Shown here: positions 1 to 10,519 of the stretch, piece by piece | How the letters are laid out: every line of letters starts with the position of its first letter | Numbering within the stretch: the first letter of the stretch is position 1 | NCBI GenBank assembly: GCA_016793245.1 | Contig: JAEUHW010000455.1 | Span: forward strand, 1 to 51,019 | Source: Planctomycetota bacterium | GTDB lineage: Bacteria > Planctomycetota > UBA1135 > JADKAF01 | Direction: 5' to 3' | Length of the DNA stretch: 51,019 bases | The notes under the pieces: model-generated | The model's database searches: none | Told to the model about the DNA's origin: nothing | The model's input: only the letters and a program-made list of their open reading frames with translations | Translations under genes and position numbers: made by a program

Positions 1-520
1 AGGCGTCGAGTCGGGGGACCCAGCACGCGACGCAGGCACGCGTGCGCTCGTCCAGCGCGGTCGTGCCGGGGAAGAGCGAAGCGGTGTGCCCGTCGGCGCC
101 GAGGCCGAGCCAGCAGAGGTCGAAGCGCGGCAGCGGCGCACCGAAGTGGCGCGCGAGCTCGCCCTCGTAGCGCGCCGCGGCGAGCACAGGATCGAGCTCG
201 CCCTGCATCCGATGCACGTTCTCCGGCGGGAGTGCCAGCCGATCGAAGAGCGCTTCGCGCGCCATGCGGTAGTTGCTCTGCGCGTCCTCGGGCGGCACGC
301 AGCGCTCGTCGCCGAACCAGCAGTGCAGCGCGCTCCAATCGAGATCCGCGCGTTCGAGCGCGGCGTAGAGCGCGCGCGGCGTGGAGCCACCCGCGAGGGC
401 GATGTCGCAGCGGCCGCGCGCCGTGATCGCTGCCCGCGCGCTCTGCACGAAGCGCGCGCGCGCCGCGCGCGTGAGCGCCGCGGCATCCTCGTGGATCTCG
501 ACGATCGGCTGTGCGCTCAT
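1..520 (-). CDS. pgl: 6-phosphogluconolactonase (3' end outside window)
   Basis: Hydrolyses 6-phosphogluconolactone to 6-phosphogluconate, the second step of the cytosolic oxidative pentose phosphate pathway. About 173 codons are visible, read on the minus strand from ATG at 520. Family landmarks are DIALAGGSTPRALYAAL near the N-terminus, WFGDERCVPPEDAQSNY in the middle and LGLGADGHTASLFPGT near the edge, the phosphosugar-binding and catalytic loops of the SOL/DevB family. The C-terminal part lies beyond base 1. It starts 5 bp after the zwf stop, so it is the third gene of a gnd-zwf-pgl operon. No strong Shine-Dalgarno precedes the ATG, which suggests translational coupling to zwf. The identification is firm; only the missing end is unknown. 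Confidence 0.93.
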   Translation of the reverse strand, partial: MSAQPIVEIHEDAAALTRAARARFVQSARAAITARGRCDIALAGGSTPRALYAALERADLDWSALHCWFGDERCVPPEDAQSNYRMAREALFDRLALPPENVHRMQGELDPVLAAARYEGELARHFGAPLPRFDLCWLGLGADGHTASLFPGTTALDERTRACVACWVPRLDA

Positions 521-525
521 GTGGT

Positions 526-2103
526 TCAGGGCTCGATCCGTCGCCATCCGTGGCCCTCGCGCTTCAGCAGCGCGTCGGCTTCGGGCGGGCCCCACGAGCC
601 CGCGGCGTAGTTGGGGAATGCGCGCGGCGGCAGCGCCTTCCACACCTCCAGGATCGGGCGCACGATCTCCCAGGAGAGCTCGACGGAGTCGGCGCGCTGG
701 AAGAGCGTCGGGTCGCCCTTGATGCAGTCGTAGATCAGCGTCTCGTAGCCCGTGGTCGGCGCCTGGTGGAAGTGCTCCTTGTAGCAGAAGTCCATCGCCA
801 CCTGACCGAGACGAACCGAAGGGCCGGGGATCTTCGCGCCGAAGCGCAGCGTAATGCCTTCGTCCGGCTGCATGCGGAGGATCAACACGTTCCGCGGCAC
901 GTGCTCGACGTGCGTCGCGCGGAAGAGCAGGAGCGGCGGGCGCCGGAACTGGATCGCGATCTCCGAGACCCGCTTCGGCATGCGCTTGCCCGTGCGCAGG
1001 TAGAACGGGACCCCGGCCCAGCGCCAGTTGTCGATCCGGAGCTGCAGCGCGACGTAGGTCTCGGTGGAGGAGCGCGGATCGACGCGCTCCTCTTCGCGAT
1101 AGCCGTGGAGCGCGGTGCCGTCGAGCGTGCCGGCGCCGTACTGGCCGCGCACCGCGTGCGTCAGCACTTCCTCCGGCGTCATCGGCGGGATCGCGCGCAG
1201 CACCTTCGTCTTCTCTTCGCGCACGGCCTCTGCGGCGAAGCTCGTCGGCGGCTCCATCGCGACCAGCGCCAAGAGCTGCAGGAGATGGTTCGGCACCATG
1301 TCGCGCAGCGCACCGGCTCCCTCGTAGTAGCCGCCGCGGCTCTCGACGCCGAGGGACTCGGCGACGGTGATCTGCACGTTGTCGATGTAGAGGCGGTTCC
1401 ACACCGGTTCGAAGAGCCCGTTCGCGAAGCGAAACACCAGGATGTTCTGGACGGTCTCCTTCCCGAGGTAGTGATCGATGCGATAGATCTGGCTCTCGTG
1501 CAGCACCGCGCGGAGCCGCTCGTTCAGCTCGCGCGCGCTCGCGACGTCGTGGCCGAAGGGCTTCTCGACGATGACGCGCTTCCAGCCGCTCGATGAGGCC
1601 TCCGAGGGAGCGCCTCCTTCCTTGGTCAGGCCCGCGCGGCCGAGATGCTCCACGATCGGCGCGAAGAACTCCGGCGCGGTGGAGAGATAGAAGAGGTGGT
1701 TCCCCTTCGTCCCGCACTGCGCGTCGAGCTCGCGGAGCTTCTCGCCGAGCGCGGGATAGAGCTTCGCGTCGTCGAAGTTCCCTTGCAGGTAGTGCGTGCG
1801 CTCCAGGATCTCCTCGACCACGCGCGGCTCGAGCGACTGCGTCGCGAACTGCGCGAGCTCCTCGCGCACGCGCTCGCGGTAGCTCGCCGTATCGAGCGCG
1901 GTGCGCCCGATGCCGAGGACCGCGATCTCGCGCTCGAGCAGCTTCGAGCTCCAGAGATTGCAGAGCGCCGGCAAGAGCTTCCGCTTCGTCAGGTCGCCGG
2001 CAGCGCCGAAGATGACGAGGATCGCGGGCCCGATGGGGCGCGCGAACGGGTTCACGAGGTCGACCGCGGGATCGACCTCCACGTGGATGGCGTCGGCGGT
2101 CAT
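526..2103 (-). CDS. zwf: Glucose-6-phosphate 1-dehydrogenase
   Basis: Oxidises glucose-6-phosphate to 6-phosphogluconolactone with reduction of NAD(P)+, the entry step of the oxidative pentose phosphate pathway. The 525-residue product has the family's usual length. It shows the dinucleotide-binding motif GAAGDLTKRKLLPAL near residue 34 and the catalytic segment RIDHYLGKE, which carries the active-site His and Lys. A C-terminal YETLIYDCIKGDPTLFQ-type segment is also typical. The start ATG at 2103 has AAGGAG nine bases upstream; this Shine-Dalgarno overlaps the gnd stop codon, so the two genes are probably translationally coupled (6 bp apart). It lies between gnd and pgl on the same strand. 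Confidence 0.97.
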   Translation of the reverse strand: MTADAIHVEVDPAVDLVNPFARPIGPAILVIFGAAGDLTKRKLLPALCNLWSSKLLEREIAVLGIGRTALDTASYRERVREELAQFATQSLEPRVVEEILERTHYLQGNFDDAKLYPALGEKLRELDAQCGTKGNHLFYLSTAPEFFAPIVEHLGRAGLTKEGGAPSEASSSGWKRVIVEKPFGHDVASARELNERLRAVLHESQIYRIDHYLGKETVQNILVFRFANGLFEPVWNRLYIDNVQITVAESLGVESRGGYYEGAGALRDMVPNHLLQLLALVAMEPPTSFAAEAVREEKTKVLRAIPPMTPEEVLTHAVRGQYGAGTLDGTALHGYREEERVDPRSSTETYVALQLRIDNWRWAGVPFYLRTGKRMPKRVSEIAIQFRRPPLLLFRATHVEHVPRNVLILRMQPDEGITLRFGAKIPGPSVRLGQVAMDFCYKEHFHQAPTTGYETLIYDCIKGDPTLFQRADSVELSWEIVRPILEVWKALPPRAFPNYAAGSWGPPEADALLKREGHGWRRIEP

Positions 2104-2109
2104 CGCGCG

Positions 2110-3087
<978 letters not shown>

Positions 3088-3401
3088 CCGCGGAGCTCCT
3101 GCGTTCCTTGCATCCACGTCCCGAACTCGAAGCAGGGGAGTGTAGCAGCGCTCCCGATCCGACCCATCCGGACGATCGACGACGAGTCTCGTCACCCGGT
3201 CCGGGTCCGCGGCGTGCGGTGAGCGGGAGCCGTGGTCGGGCTCGGTCGAGCGCGACGGAGCTCGTCGTGGAACGTCCGCTTCGGGCTGCCAGAGGGGAGG
3301 GCCACATGGCGCCGCCCGACCGAGAATTTCAAACGCCCGCTTGAGGCCTCACCCCCACTCGCCTAACTTCAAACGTCCGTTTCAGAACGAGCGTTTGAAG
3401 C
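3088..3401. other. 314-bp intergenic region between gnd and the TetR gene
   Basis: Divergent region. The gnd side carries a possible minus-strand -10 element (GCTACACT, 3139-3146). The TetR side carries the three AAACG-NN-CGTTT sites (3328-3400). No gene is supportable within it. Confidence 0.6.
3328..3400. promoter_or_regulatory. Three operator-like palindromes upstream of the TetR gene
   Basis: Three copies of the palindrome AAACG-NN-CGTTT (extended TTCAAACG-NN-CGTTTGAA) precede the regulator at 3402. Site 1 is AAACGCCCGCTT at 3331-3342, site 2 AAACGTCCGTTT at 3371-3382, and site 3 AACGAGCGTTT at 3386-3396. Centres are 40 and 14 bp apart. The outer arms of sites 2 and 3 also form a perfect 9-bp inverted repeat, CTTCAAACG (3367-3375) and CGTTTGAAG (3392-3400). 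Site 3 ends two bases before the start codon, so binding would block initiation at the operon. Autorepression is an inference from position; TetR regulators typically bind such dyads. Confidence 0.7.
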
Positions 3402-4127
3402 ATGGCCCGTCGCCCCGCCCCTCCCGCCGCTGCCCCCTCACCCGCCGCGGCACCGCCTCCGCCCGACGACACGCACGCGCGCCTGATCCAGGCCGGCGGG
3501 CTCGAGTTCGCGCGGAAGGGCTTCCACGAGGCCAGCGTGCGCGCGATCTGCCGCGTGGCCGGGGCGAACGTGTCGGCGGTGAAGTACCACTTCGGCAGCA
3601 AGGAGGGGCTCTACCGCGCGGTCGTCGACACGGGGAAGGGCCAGCTCTGCGGCGGCGTGGAGCTGACACCGATGGCCGAGAGCGAGGAGCCGCGCGAGGC
3701 GCTCGGTCGCTGGATGCGCTGGTTCCTGCGCATGCTGCTCGTCGGCGAGGCCAATCATCCCTGGCTGGGTGAGATCCTCGCGCACGAGATGATTCGCCCC
3801 ACGGTGGTGCTCGACGAGTTCGTCGAGCACATGGCCGGGCCGGTGCGCGCGGAGCTCGTCCGCATCGTGCGGCGCATCGCGCCGGCGGCGATCGAGGCGC
3901 GGACGATCGAACGGATCGCGAGCGCCATCGTCGGCATGTGCGCGAGCCACAAGCACAGCCGCAACATCCTGCAGCGCTTCGGTACGCCGGCGCCGCGCAG
4001 CGTGGAGGAGATCGATAGCCTCGCCGAGCTGCTGACCGCGTTCGTCGTGCACGGGCTGCGCGAGCTCCCGGCGCCGGCGCCGCCGAGCGCCCCTGCCATG
4101 GGTCGCGGCAAGGGTGCGAAGCGATGA
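3402..4127 (+). CDS. TetR-family transcriptional regulator (CecR/YbiH-like)
   Basis: A 241-residue TetR regulator with a proline/alanine-rich N-terminal tail (residues 1-22). The helix-turn-helix at about 25-70 contains FARKGFHEASVRAICRVAG and the VSAVKYHFGSKEGLY signature. The remaining alpha-helical domain resembles the C-terminal domain of CecR-type regulators, and no metal or cofactor motif is evident. Its stop overlaps the permease start by 4 bp (ATGA at 4124-4127), so it is translated with the exporter operon it probably controls. That arrangement parallels the E. coli CecR/ybhGFSR association of a TetR regulator with an ABC exporter. Palindromic sites immediately upstream suggest autorepression. 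The effector is not predictable. Confidence 0.88.
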   Translation: MARRPAPPAAAPSPAAAPPPPDDTHARLIQAGGLEFARKGFHEASVRAICRVAGANVSAVKYHFGSKEGLYRAVVDTGKGQLCGGVELTPMAESEEPREALGRWMRWFLRMLLVGEANHPWLGEILAHEMIRPTVVLDEFVEHMAGPVRAELVRIVRRIAPAAIEARTIERIASAIVGMCASHKHSRNILQRFGTPAPRSVEEIDSLAELLTAFVVHGLRELPAPAPPSAPAMGRGKGAKR

Positions 4128-5259
4128 TCCGCGTCGGCTTGCGCATGCTGCTCGGCGATCGGACGAAGCTCTTCGGGCTCATCTTCGGCGTCGCGTTCAG
4201 CACGCTGCTGATCTGTCAGCAGACCTCGATCTTCTTCGGCTTGCTCGCGCGCGCCTCCAGCGTCGTCAACGACGTGCGCGAGGCCTCGGTGTGGGTGATG
4301 GACCCGAGCGTGCAGACGATCGAGGTGCCCTATCCGCTGCGCGACACCGAGCTCGGGCGCGTGCGCGGGATCGAGGGCGTGCAGTGGGCCGTGCCCTTCT
4401 TCAAGGCCCAGGTCATCGTGCGCACGCGTGCGGGGCGCCTCGAGAACGGAGTGCTGCTCGGCATCGACGATGCCTCGCTGGTCGGCGTGCCCGACGAGTT
4501 CCTGCAAGGCTCGATCGAGGATCTCTCGCGCCCGGACGCGATCGCGATGAACCCCGCCGGCTTCCGCCTGCTCTTCCCCGGCGAGCAGCCCGTGCTCGGC
4601 CGCGAGATCGAGATCAACGATCGCCGCGCGCGCATCGCGGCGATCGTCGATGCGTCGGCGGCGTTCACCTCGAACCTCACGATCTACACGCGCTACAGCC
4701 TGGCGACGCAGTACACCAACAACGGCCGGAACGAGCTGAGCTTCGTGCTCGCGAGACCCGCACCCGGTCTCGAGCCCGAGCGGATCGCGCAGCGCATCGC
4801 CGCACGCACGGGCCTGAAGGCCGTGACCACCGAGGAGTTCCGGCTGGAGTCGATCCTCTACATCCTGAAGACGACCGGGATCCCGGTGAGCTTCGGCACG
4901 GTGGTCCTCCTCGGCGCGATCATCGGCGTCGCGATCGTGGGGCTCACCTTCCACCAGTTCGTCAGCGACAACCTGAAGCAATACGCCGCGCTGAAGGCGA
5001 TCGGCATCCGCAACGGGCGCCTCCTCGGCATGACGCTCGCGCAGGCCGCGTTCGTGGGTGCCATCGGCTACGGCTTCGGGCTCGCGGCCGCGGCGGCCTT
5101 CTTCCACTTCACGGCGCCGGTGGATGCGCTGCGCGGCTTCCACCTCTATCCGGAGGTCGCGGTCGCGGTCGCCGGCGCCGCCGCGCTCATCGTGCTCGCC
5201 TCCACCGTGCTCAGCCTGAAGCGCGTGCTGGTGGTCGATCCCGCCACGGTGTTCCGCGG

Positions 5260-5263
<4 letters not shown>
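4124..5263 (+). CDS. ABC exporter permease, FtsX/DevC-like
   Basis: Inner-membrane permease of a tripartite ABC exporter, 379 residues, close to DevC length. One transmembrane segment lies near residues 15-40 and is followed by a periplasmic domain of about 200 residues. Three C-terminal membrane segments follow, beginning around GTVVLLGAIIGVAIVGLTF, with the last near IVLASTVLSLKRVLVVDPATVFRG. The -DPA-VFRG ending and LKQYAALKAIGIRNG loop are typical of FtsX/MacB-type permeases. Start and stop both form ATGA overlaps with neighbouring genes. The separate ATPase and 4-TM topology fit DevBCA-type or MacAB-like exporters of glycolipids, peptides or drugs; substrate unknown. Confidence 0.88.
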
Positions 5264-6035
<772 letters not shown>

Positions 6036-6039
<4 letters not shown>

Positions 6040-7229
6040 CCCGACGTTCCCTCCTCCTCAGCTTCGGCCTGCCGCTCTCCGGCTTCGCCGCGCTCCTGGG
6101 CGGCAGCCTGACCCTCGCCGCCGATCGGCCGATCCATCGCGCGGAAGAGCCGCCGCGCCTCCCGAGCTCCGCACCGGCGCTCCCGCCGTCCGCGCTCGCT
6201 CTCGACGATGCGCGCGCGTACCTCGGTTCGATCGGTCTGCTCGAGCCACCGGGTGAGCCGATCGCGATCGCGCCGCACATCGCCGGCATCGTCGAGGCGG
6301 TGCTCGTCGAGCGCGGAGCTGCGGTGGTCGCCGGCGATCCGCTCTTCCGCATCGACGCGCGCTCCACGCAGCGCGAAGTCGAGGTCCGACGCAGCCGCCT
6401 CGCTGTCGCGCGCGCGGAGGTCGAAGCGCTCCGCGGCCGCATCCCGAGCGAGCGCGCACGCCTCGCCGCGAGCGAGGCCGCGCTCGCCGCGGCGCGCGCG
6501 AACGTCGAGGTCGCCACCGCCGACGCCGCCGATCGCGAGAACCGCCTGCGCATCGCGCTCGCCGTCGACGATCCGCGCGCGATCGCCCGCGAGGAAGTCG
6601 AAGCGCGGCGCTTCGGCGCGCAGAGCGCGCGCGCCGCGGTGGCCGCCGCGGAGACGCGCGTCGCCGAGGCCGAAGCCGCGCGCGCGGAGGCGCGCGCACA
6701 GCTCGCGCTCTTGGTCGCGAACGAACGCGGCGAGGACGGGCCCGAGCTCCTCGCCGCCGCGCGGCGCGTCGACGAAGCGGCCGCGGCCCTCGCACAAGCG
6801 GAGACGGAGCTCGAGCGCCTGATCGTCCGTGCACCTTGCGACGCGGTCGTGCTGCAGGTGAACGTGCGCGCGGGTGAGCTTGCGCCAACGCAGAACCTCA
6901 CCGAACCGCTGCTCTTGCTCGGACGGACGGGCGCGCCCCACCTGCGTTGCCAGATCGACGAGGTCGACGTGCCGCGCTTCGAGCGCGAAGCGAGCGCCTG
7001 GGCTGCCCCTCGCGGCGACGCCTCCCGCCGCATCGCGCTCCGCTGCGCTTACGTGGAGCCGCTCGTCGTCCCGAAGCGCAACCTCGCCGGCAAGGCCAGC
7101 GAGCTCGTCGACACGCGCGTGCTCGAGGCGGTCTACGCGCTGCCCGAGGGCGAGCGCGGGCTCCCTTTCGGGATGCAGATGGACGTCTACATCGAGGCTC
7201 GCGCCGATGCGGGCGCAGGTGCGCGATGA
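6036..7229 (+). CDS. HlyD-family membrane fusion protein of the ABC exporter
   Basis: Periplasmic adaptor linking the inner-membrane ABC complex to the outer-membrane factor; 397 residues. An uncleaved or signal-anchor-like hydrophobic stretch spans about 5-30. A lipoyl/barrel-sandwich half-motif (IAPHIAGIVEAVLVERGAAV) follows near residues 84-103. A long Ala/Arg/Glu-rich alpha-helical hairpin occupies roughly 110-260, and the returning lipoyl half is IVRAPCDAVVLQVNVRAGEL. A beta-barrel and membrane-proximal region completes it. This is the HlyD/DevB order. The hairpin is highly charged and Ala-rich, which is partly base composition. It overlaps both neighbours by 4 bp. Confidence 0.9.
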
Positions 7230-8689
7230 GCTTCGCTGCCGCATCTCTGCTGCGTGTGTTCGGCCCCGCGTTCGCGCTGCTCGGGGTCGCGAGCTGCACG
7301 GTGGGGCCCGACTACGAGCGTCCCGATCTCACGGCGCGCACGGGCGCGACGTGGCTCGAAGCCGACGCGGAGAACGCTTCGAGCACAGAGCCCTCCCGAG
7401 GGACCCAGGAGCTCAGCGTCTGGTGGCGGAAGTTCGACGACGCGGAGCTCACCGCGCTCGTCGAGCGAGCGCTTCGCGGCAACCTCGGCCTCGCCGAGGC
7501 CGCCGAGCGCCTCTCTGCAGTGCGCGCGCGCCGCGGCATCGTCGATGCCGAACGCTGGCCGAGCCTCGATGCGCAAGGCCGCTTCGCGCGCGCCGCGACC
7601 GACGACGAAGGCCTCGCCTTCGCCGGTCCGCCGCCCGGCACCCGCACCAACCTCTACGCCGCGGGTCTCGTGGCCGGCTGGGAGCTCGACCTCTGGGGTC
7701 GGGTCGCGCGCTCGGTGGAGGCCGCGGACGCCGAGATCGAGATCGCCGAGGAGGACCTCCGCGGCGTGTGGGTCGCTCTCGCGGCCGAGGTCGCGCGCGA
7801 AGTGCTCGCGATCCGCGAGCTCGACGAGCGCCTGCGCATCGTCGAGCGCAGCGTGGCGCTCGATCGCACGAGCGAGGAGATCGCCACGGCGCGCGCACGC
7901 GGCGGCTTCGCGAGCGAGCTCGATCTCGTGCGCGCGCGGCGCACGCTCGCGGCGGACGAAGCGGCACTCCCGGCGCTGCGCGCGGAGCGGCGCGCCGCGG
8001 AGCATCGCGTGGCCGAGCTGCTCGGTGAGCGCCCGGGGACGATCGCCGTCGCCGTCGCGCCGCAGCCTGTGCCACCCGCGCTGCCCGCGCTCGGAGTGCC
8101 GGGCGAGCTGCTCCTGCGCCGGCCCGATCTCCGTCGTCGCGAGCGAGAGCTCGCCGCCGCGGTCGCGCGCATCGGCGCAGCGGAAGCCGAGCGTTACCCG
8201 CGCCTCTCCATCGACGGCACCTTCGCGCTCAGCACCTCGCGCTCGAACCAGCTCCTCGGCGGCGAGGCCTCGACCTATCAGTTCGGCCCCTCGATCTCGC
8301 TGCCGCTCTTCGCCGGCGGCCGCATCGATGCCGCGGTCGGCCAAGCAGAGGCGGAAGCTCGGGCGGCGCTCGTGCGCCTCGAAGCGGGCGCGCTCGAAGC
8401 CGTGCGCGAAGTCGAGAGCGCGCTCGTTCGATTCGCGCGCGCCGCCGAGCGCGTCGCGAGCCTGCAGCGCGCCTCCGCACAAGCCGCGGAGGCGGAGCGC
8501 TTGGCTTCTTCGCGCTACGCCTCGGGACGCAGCGACTTCCTCGACGTGCTCGAGGCGCAGGCGCGCCGGCTCTCCATCGACGAGCAGCTCGCCGCCGCGC
8601 GCCGCTCCGAGCTGGAGCAGAGCGTCGCGCTCTTCGCCGCGCTCGGTGGCGGTTGGTCGCTCGGCGAAGACTCTGTCGCCGATTCGTGA
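7226..8689 (+). CDS. Outer-membrane efflux lipoprotein, NodT/TolC family
   Basis: Outer-membrane channel of the exporter, 487 residues. The N-terminal signal ends in a lipobox (LLGVASC, Cys about residue 23) followed by TVGPDYERPD, the classic NodT/OprM beginning. WWRKFDDAELTALVERAL and the two repeated OEP halves follow. The second half contains RRPDLRRRERELAAAVARIGAAEAERYPRLS (given here only as its identifying pattern: RRPD, then an alpha-helix, then YPRL). Its start overlaps the fusion protein stop (ATGA at 7226-7229). It closes the regulator-permease-ATPase-adaptor-channel operon, so the operon encodes a complete three-component pump. A 7-bp hairpin sits 3 bases after the stop. Confidence 0.92.
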   Translation: MSFAAASLLRVFGPAFALLGVASCTVGPDYERPDLTARTGATWLEADAENASSTEPSRGTQELSVWWRKFDDAELTALVERALRGNLGLAEAAERLSAVRARRGIVDAERWPSLDAQGRFARAATDDEGLAFAGPPPGTRTNLYAAGLVAGWELDLWGRVARSVEAADAEIEIAEEDLRGVWVALAAEVAREVLAIRELDERLRIVERSVALDRTSEEIATARARGGFASELDLVRARRTLAADEAALPALRAERRAAEHRVAELLGERPGTIAVAVAPQPVPPALPALGVPGELLLRRPDLRRRERELAAAVARIGAAEAERYPRLSIDGTFALSTSRSNQLLGGEASTYQFGPSISLPLFAGGRIDAAVGQAEAEARAALVRLEAGALEAVREVESALVRFARAAERVASLQRASAQAAEAERLASSRYASGRSDFLDVLEAQARRLSIDEQLAAARRSELEQSVALFAALGGGWSLGEDSVADS

Positions 8690-8692
8690 GCC

Positions 8693-8709
8693 GGCGCTCG
8701 AGGAGCGCC
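8693..8709 (+). terminator. Short hairpin after the efflux operon
   Basis: GGCGCTC (8693-8699) and GAGCGCC (8703-8709) are perfect inverted repeats around a 3-base loop, starting 3 bases after the last stop of the exporter operon. The T-run of a classical intrinsic terminator is absent. The position suggests a 3'-end structure, but a chance GC hairpin cannot be excluded. Confidence 0.35.
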
Positions 8710-8960
8710 AGCGCCGTTCCGCGGTGGCACCGCTCCAAGCGATCCAGTTGCCGACCACTCGCGCCCGAAGCGGTTGCGTGCGCGACCCTCGGCACGCGAA
8801 GTGAGGGAAGGCGCGCACGCTTCCGCGACGATCCGTCCCGACGCGACGGAGCTCGTCGCGGAGGGTGCGGTTCGGCAGGAGGAACTCCACGGATCGCGTT
8901 GCCCAGCGAAAGGGCGAGATCGAGCTTTCGCCCTCGGGCTTTCCTGGAGAGACTCGGAGC

Positions 8961-10328
8961 ATGCTGATCGCCATCACCCTCCTCCTCGCGTTGCAGGATC
9001 CTGAACCGGCGCCCGCGCCGAAGGCACCTGCGGCCGCCGCGGACGCCGAGCAGCGCACCGTCGCCGTCGAGGCAGCCACCCGCGCCCTCTCGAAGCTCGC
9101 GCCGCGTCGCGCGCGGATCTCGGCGCAGGAATGGCGAGCAGCCGAAGAGCGCATGAGTGCTGCGGTGATGGCGTTCGCCGAGCAGCCCGAAGGGCTCGCC
9201 TGGGAGCATTACGCGCGCACCATCCAAGCCACGTGGCGCACGCAGTGCTACGGCGCGTGCGCGCTGCTCTGCGAGTTCGCGCTGGAGCACAACGAGCCGA
9301 CGCCGGAGCTGCATTGTCAGCTCGGCATGGCGAAGTTCTCGCTCGTCCAGATGCATCTCGTGCCGTTCGATCAGCGCGCTCTGGCAAGAGATGCGGCGGC
9401 CGCGTTCCTGGCGGCGCGCGAGCTCGGCAGAGACCAGGCTCCCGAACCGGCGATCCTCTTCCGAGGACAAGCGTTGGCCGTAGCCCTCGACTTCGCCGCC
9501 GCGATCGCCGACCTCGATGCCCTGCTCGCGCATCCGGAACACGGCGCCAAGGTGCAAAGGCCCCATACGCAGCGCGCACGGCTGCTGCTCATCGGAGATC
9601 GGGCGGCCGATGCCGTAGCCGCGCTCGAAGCTGCTCACGAAGCGGGCGAAGCCACGGAAGGCGCCTTCTTCCTCGTGCGCGCACTCGCGTTCGCCGATCG
9701 CTTGGAAGACGCCGTGGCGCGAGCACGCGCGGCGTGGCGCGAGGAGGCGAGCGCGGAGCACCTCGAGCTGCTCGTGGACACGCTGGGTGCCGCCGGAGTC
9801 TTCGACGAGGCGCTCGAGCTGCTCGAGCGTCACCCCGTCGTGCGCGAAGAAGACGAAACGGAAGAGGATCTCGCGGAGCGGCGCCGTTCTCGCGCGGCGC
9901 TCGCGTATCTGGTCGGTCTCCGCGGTCAGCAGCCGGCCGACTTCCTCCTGCGCTTGCGGGATGCGCTGGAACACGAGGTGAAGATCGGCTCGGTCGACGA
10001 ACTCTCGGTGCAAGACCTCGACACCAAGAAGGAGCCGCGCTCGCTGAGCGACGCGCCAGCGGCGATCGCGAGTTGGATGCTACGTCAGCCGAGCACCTGT
10101 TTCGGCTGGGCGAACGACGCTCTCTACCTCGCCTGCATCCGGGCTCTGCCCGCATCGAAGGAGCGCTCACTCGAGGGCTCTCTCCTGGAGGAGTTCCTCC
10201 CGGAAGAGCACTGGAGAGAGATCCATCGCGCCGACGCGGCAGCGGTCGCCCGCGCGATGCTCGCGGCCCATCGCATGCTGCCCGTCGCCAGCGGCATCCT
10301 GACCGCGTCCAAGCTGCTCGCACGCTGA
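8961..10328 (+). CDS. Exported or membrane-anchored protein of unknown function
   Basis: I do not recognise a named family. The 455-residue product begins with a short hydrophobic stretch (MLIAITLLLALQ) then a Pro/Ala-rich linker (residues 14-30), consistent with a signal peptide followed by a flexible region. The remainder is almost wholly alpha-helical and rich in Ala, Glu, Leu and Arg, with helix-pair periodicity resembling TPR or TPR-like repeats (for example LQLG-, ALAFADRLEDAVARARAAW and LLVDTLGAAGVFDEALELLE). ATG at 8961 has GGAG a few bases upstream, whereas extending to 8865 would bury the signal. It sits alone between the exporter operon and the MBL gene. A helical scaffold role is only a guess. 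Confidence 0.75.
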   Translation: MLIAITLLLALQDPEPAPAPKAPAAAADAEQRTVAVEAATRALSKLAPRRARISAQEWRAAEERMSAAVMAFAEQPEGLAWEHYARTIQATWRTQCYGACALLCEFALEHNEPTPELHCQLGMAKFSLVQMHLVPFDQRALARDAAAAFLAARELGRDQAPEPAILFRGQALAVALDFAAAIADLDALLAHPEHGAKVQRPHTQRARLLLIGDRAADAVAALEAAHEAGEATEGAFFLVRALAFADRLEDAVARARAAWREEASAEHLELLVDTLGAAGVFDEALELLERHPVVREEDETEEDLAERRRSRAALAYLVGLRGQQPADFLLRLRDALEHEVKIGSVDELSVQDLDTKKEPRSLSDAPAAIASWMLRQPSTCFGWANDALYLACIRALPASKERSLEGSLLEEFLPEEHWREIHRADAAAVARAMLAAHRMLPVASGILTASKLLAR

Positions 10329-10342
10329 CGCGCGAGCTCCAT

Positions 10343-10360
10343 GGCCTACGGAGATAGGCC
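10343..10360 (+). terminator. Small hairpin after the exported-protein gene
   Basis: GGCCTA (10343-10348) and TAGGCC (10355-10360) pair around a 6-base loop, 14 bases after the stop at 10328. No T-tract follows. It could be a weak terminator or chance. Confidence 0.28.
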
Positions 10361-10519
10361 CCCTGCGCTCCGGGCTCGGACCGCCCTCCTCCGAAGCAGG
10401 AGCCCACGCGACGGAGAACCGCGCTCCCGTGCCACTCCTCCTCGGTATGCTCCCCAGCCGATGAGCTGCTACGGAGCCGGGACCCCGATCCCGGCCGGCC
10501 CTGGCTCAGGCTCCGCGCC

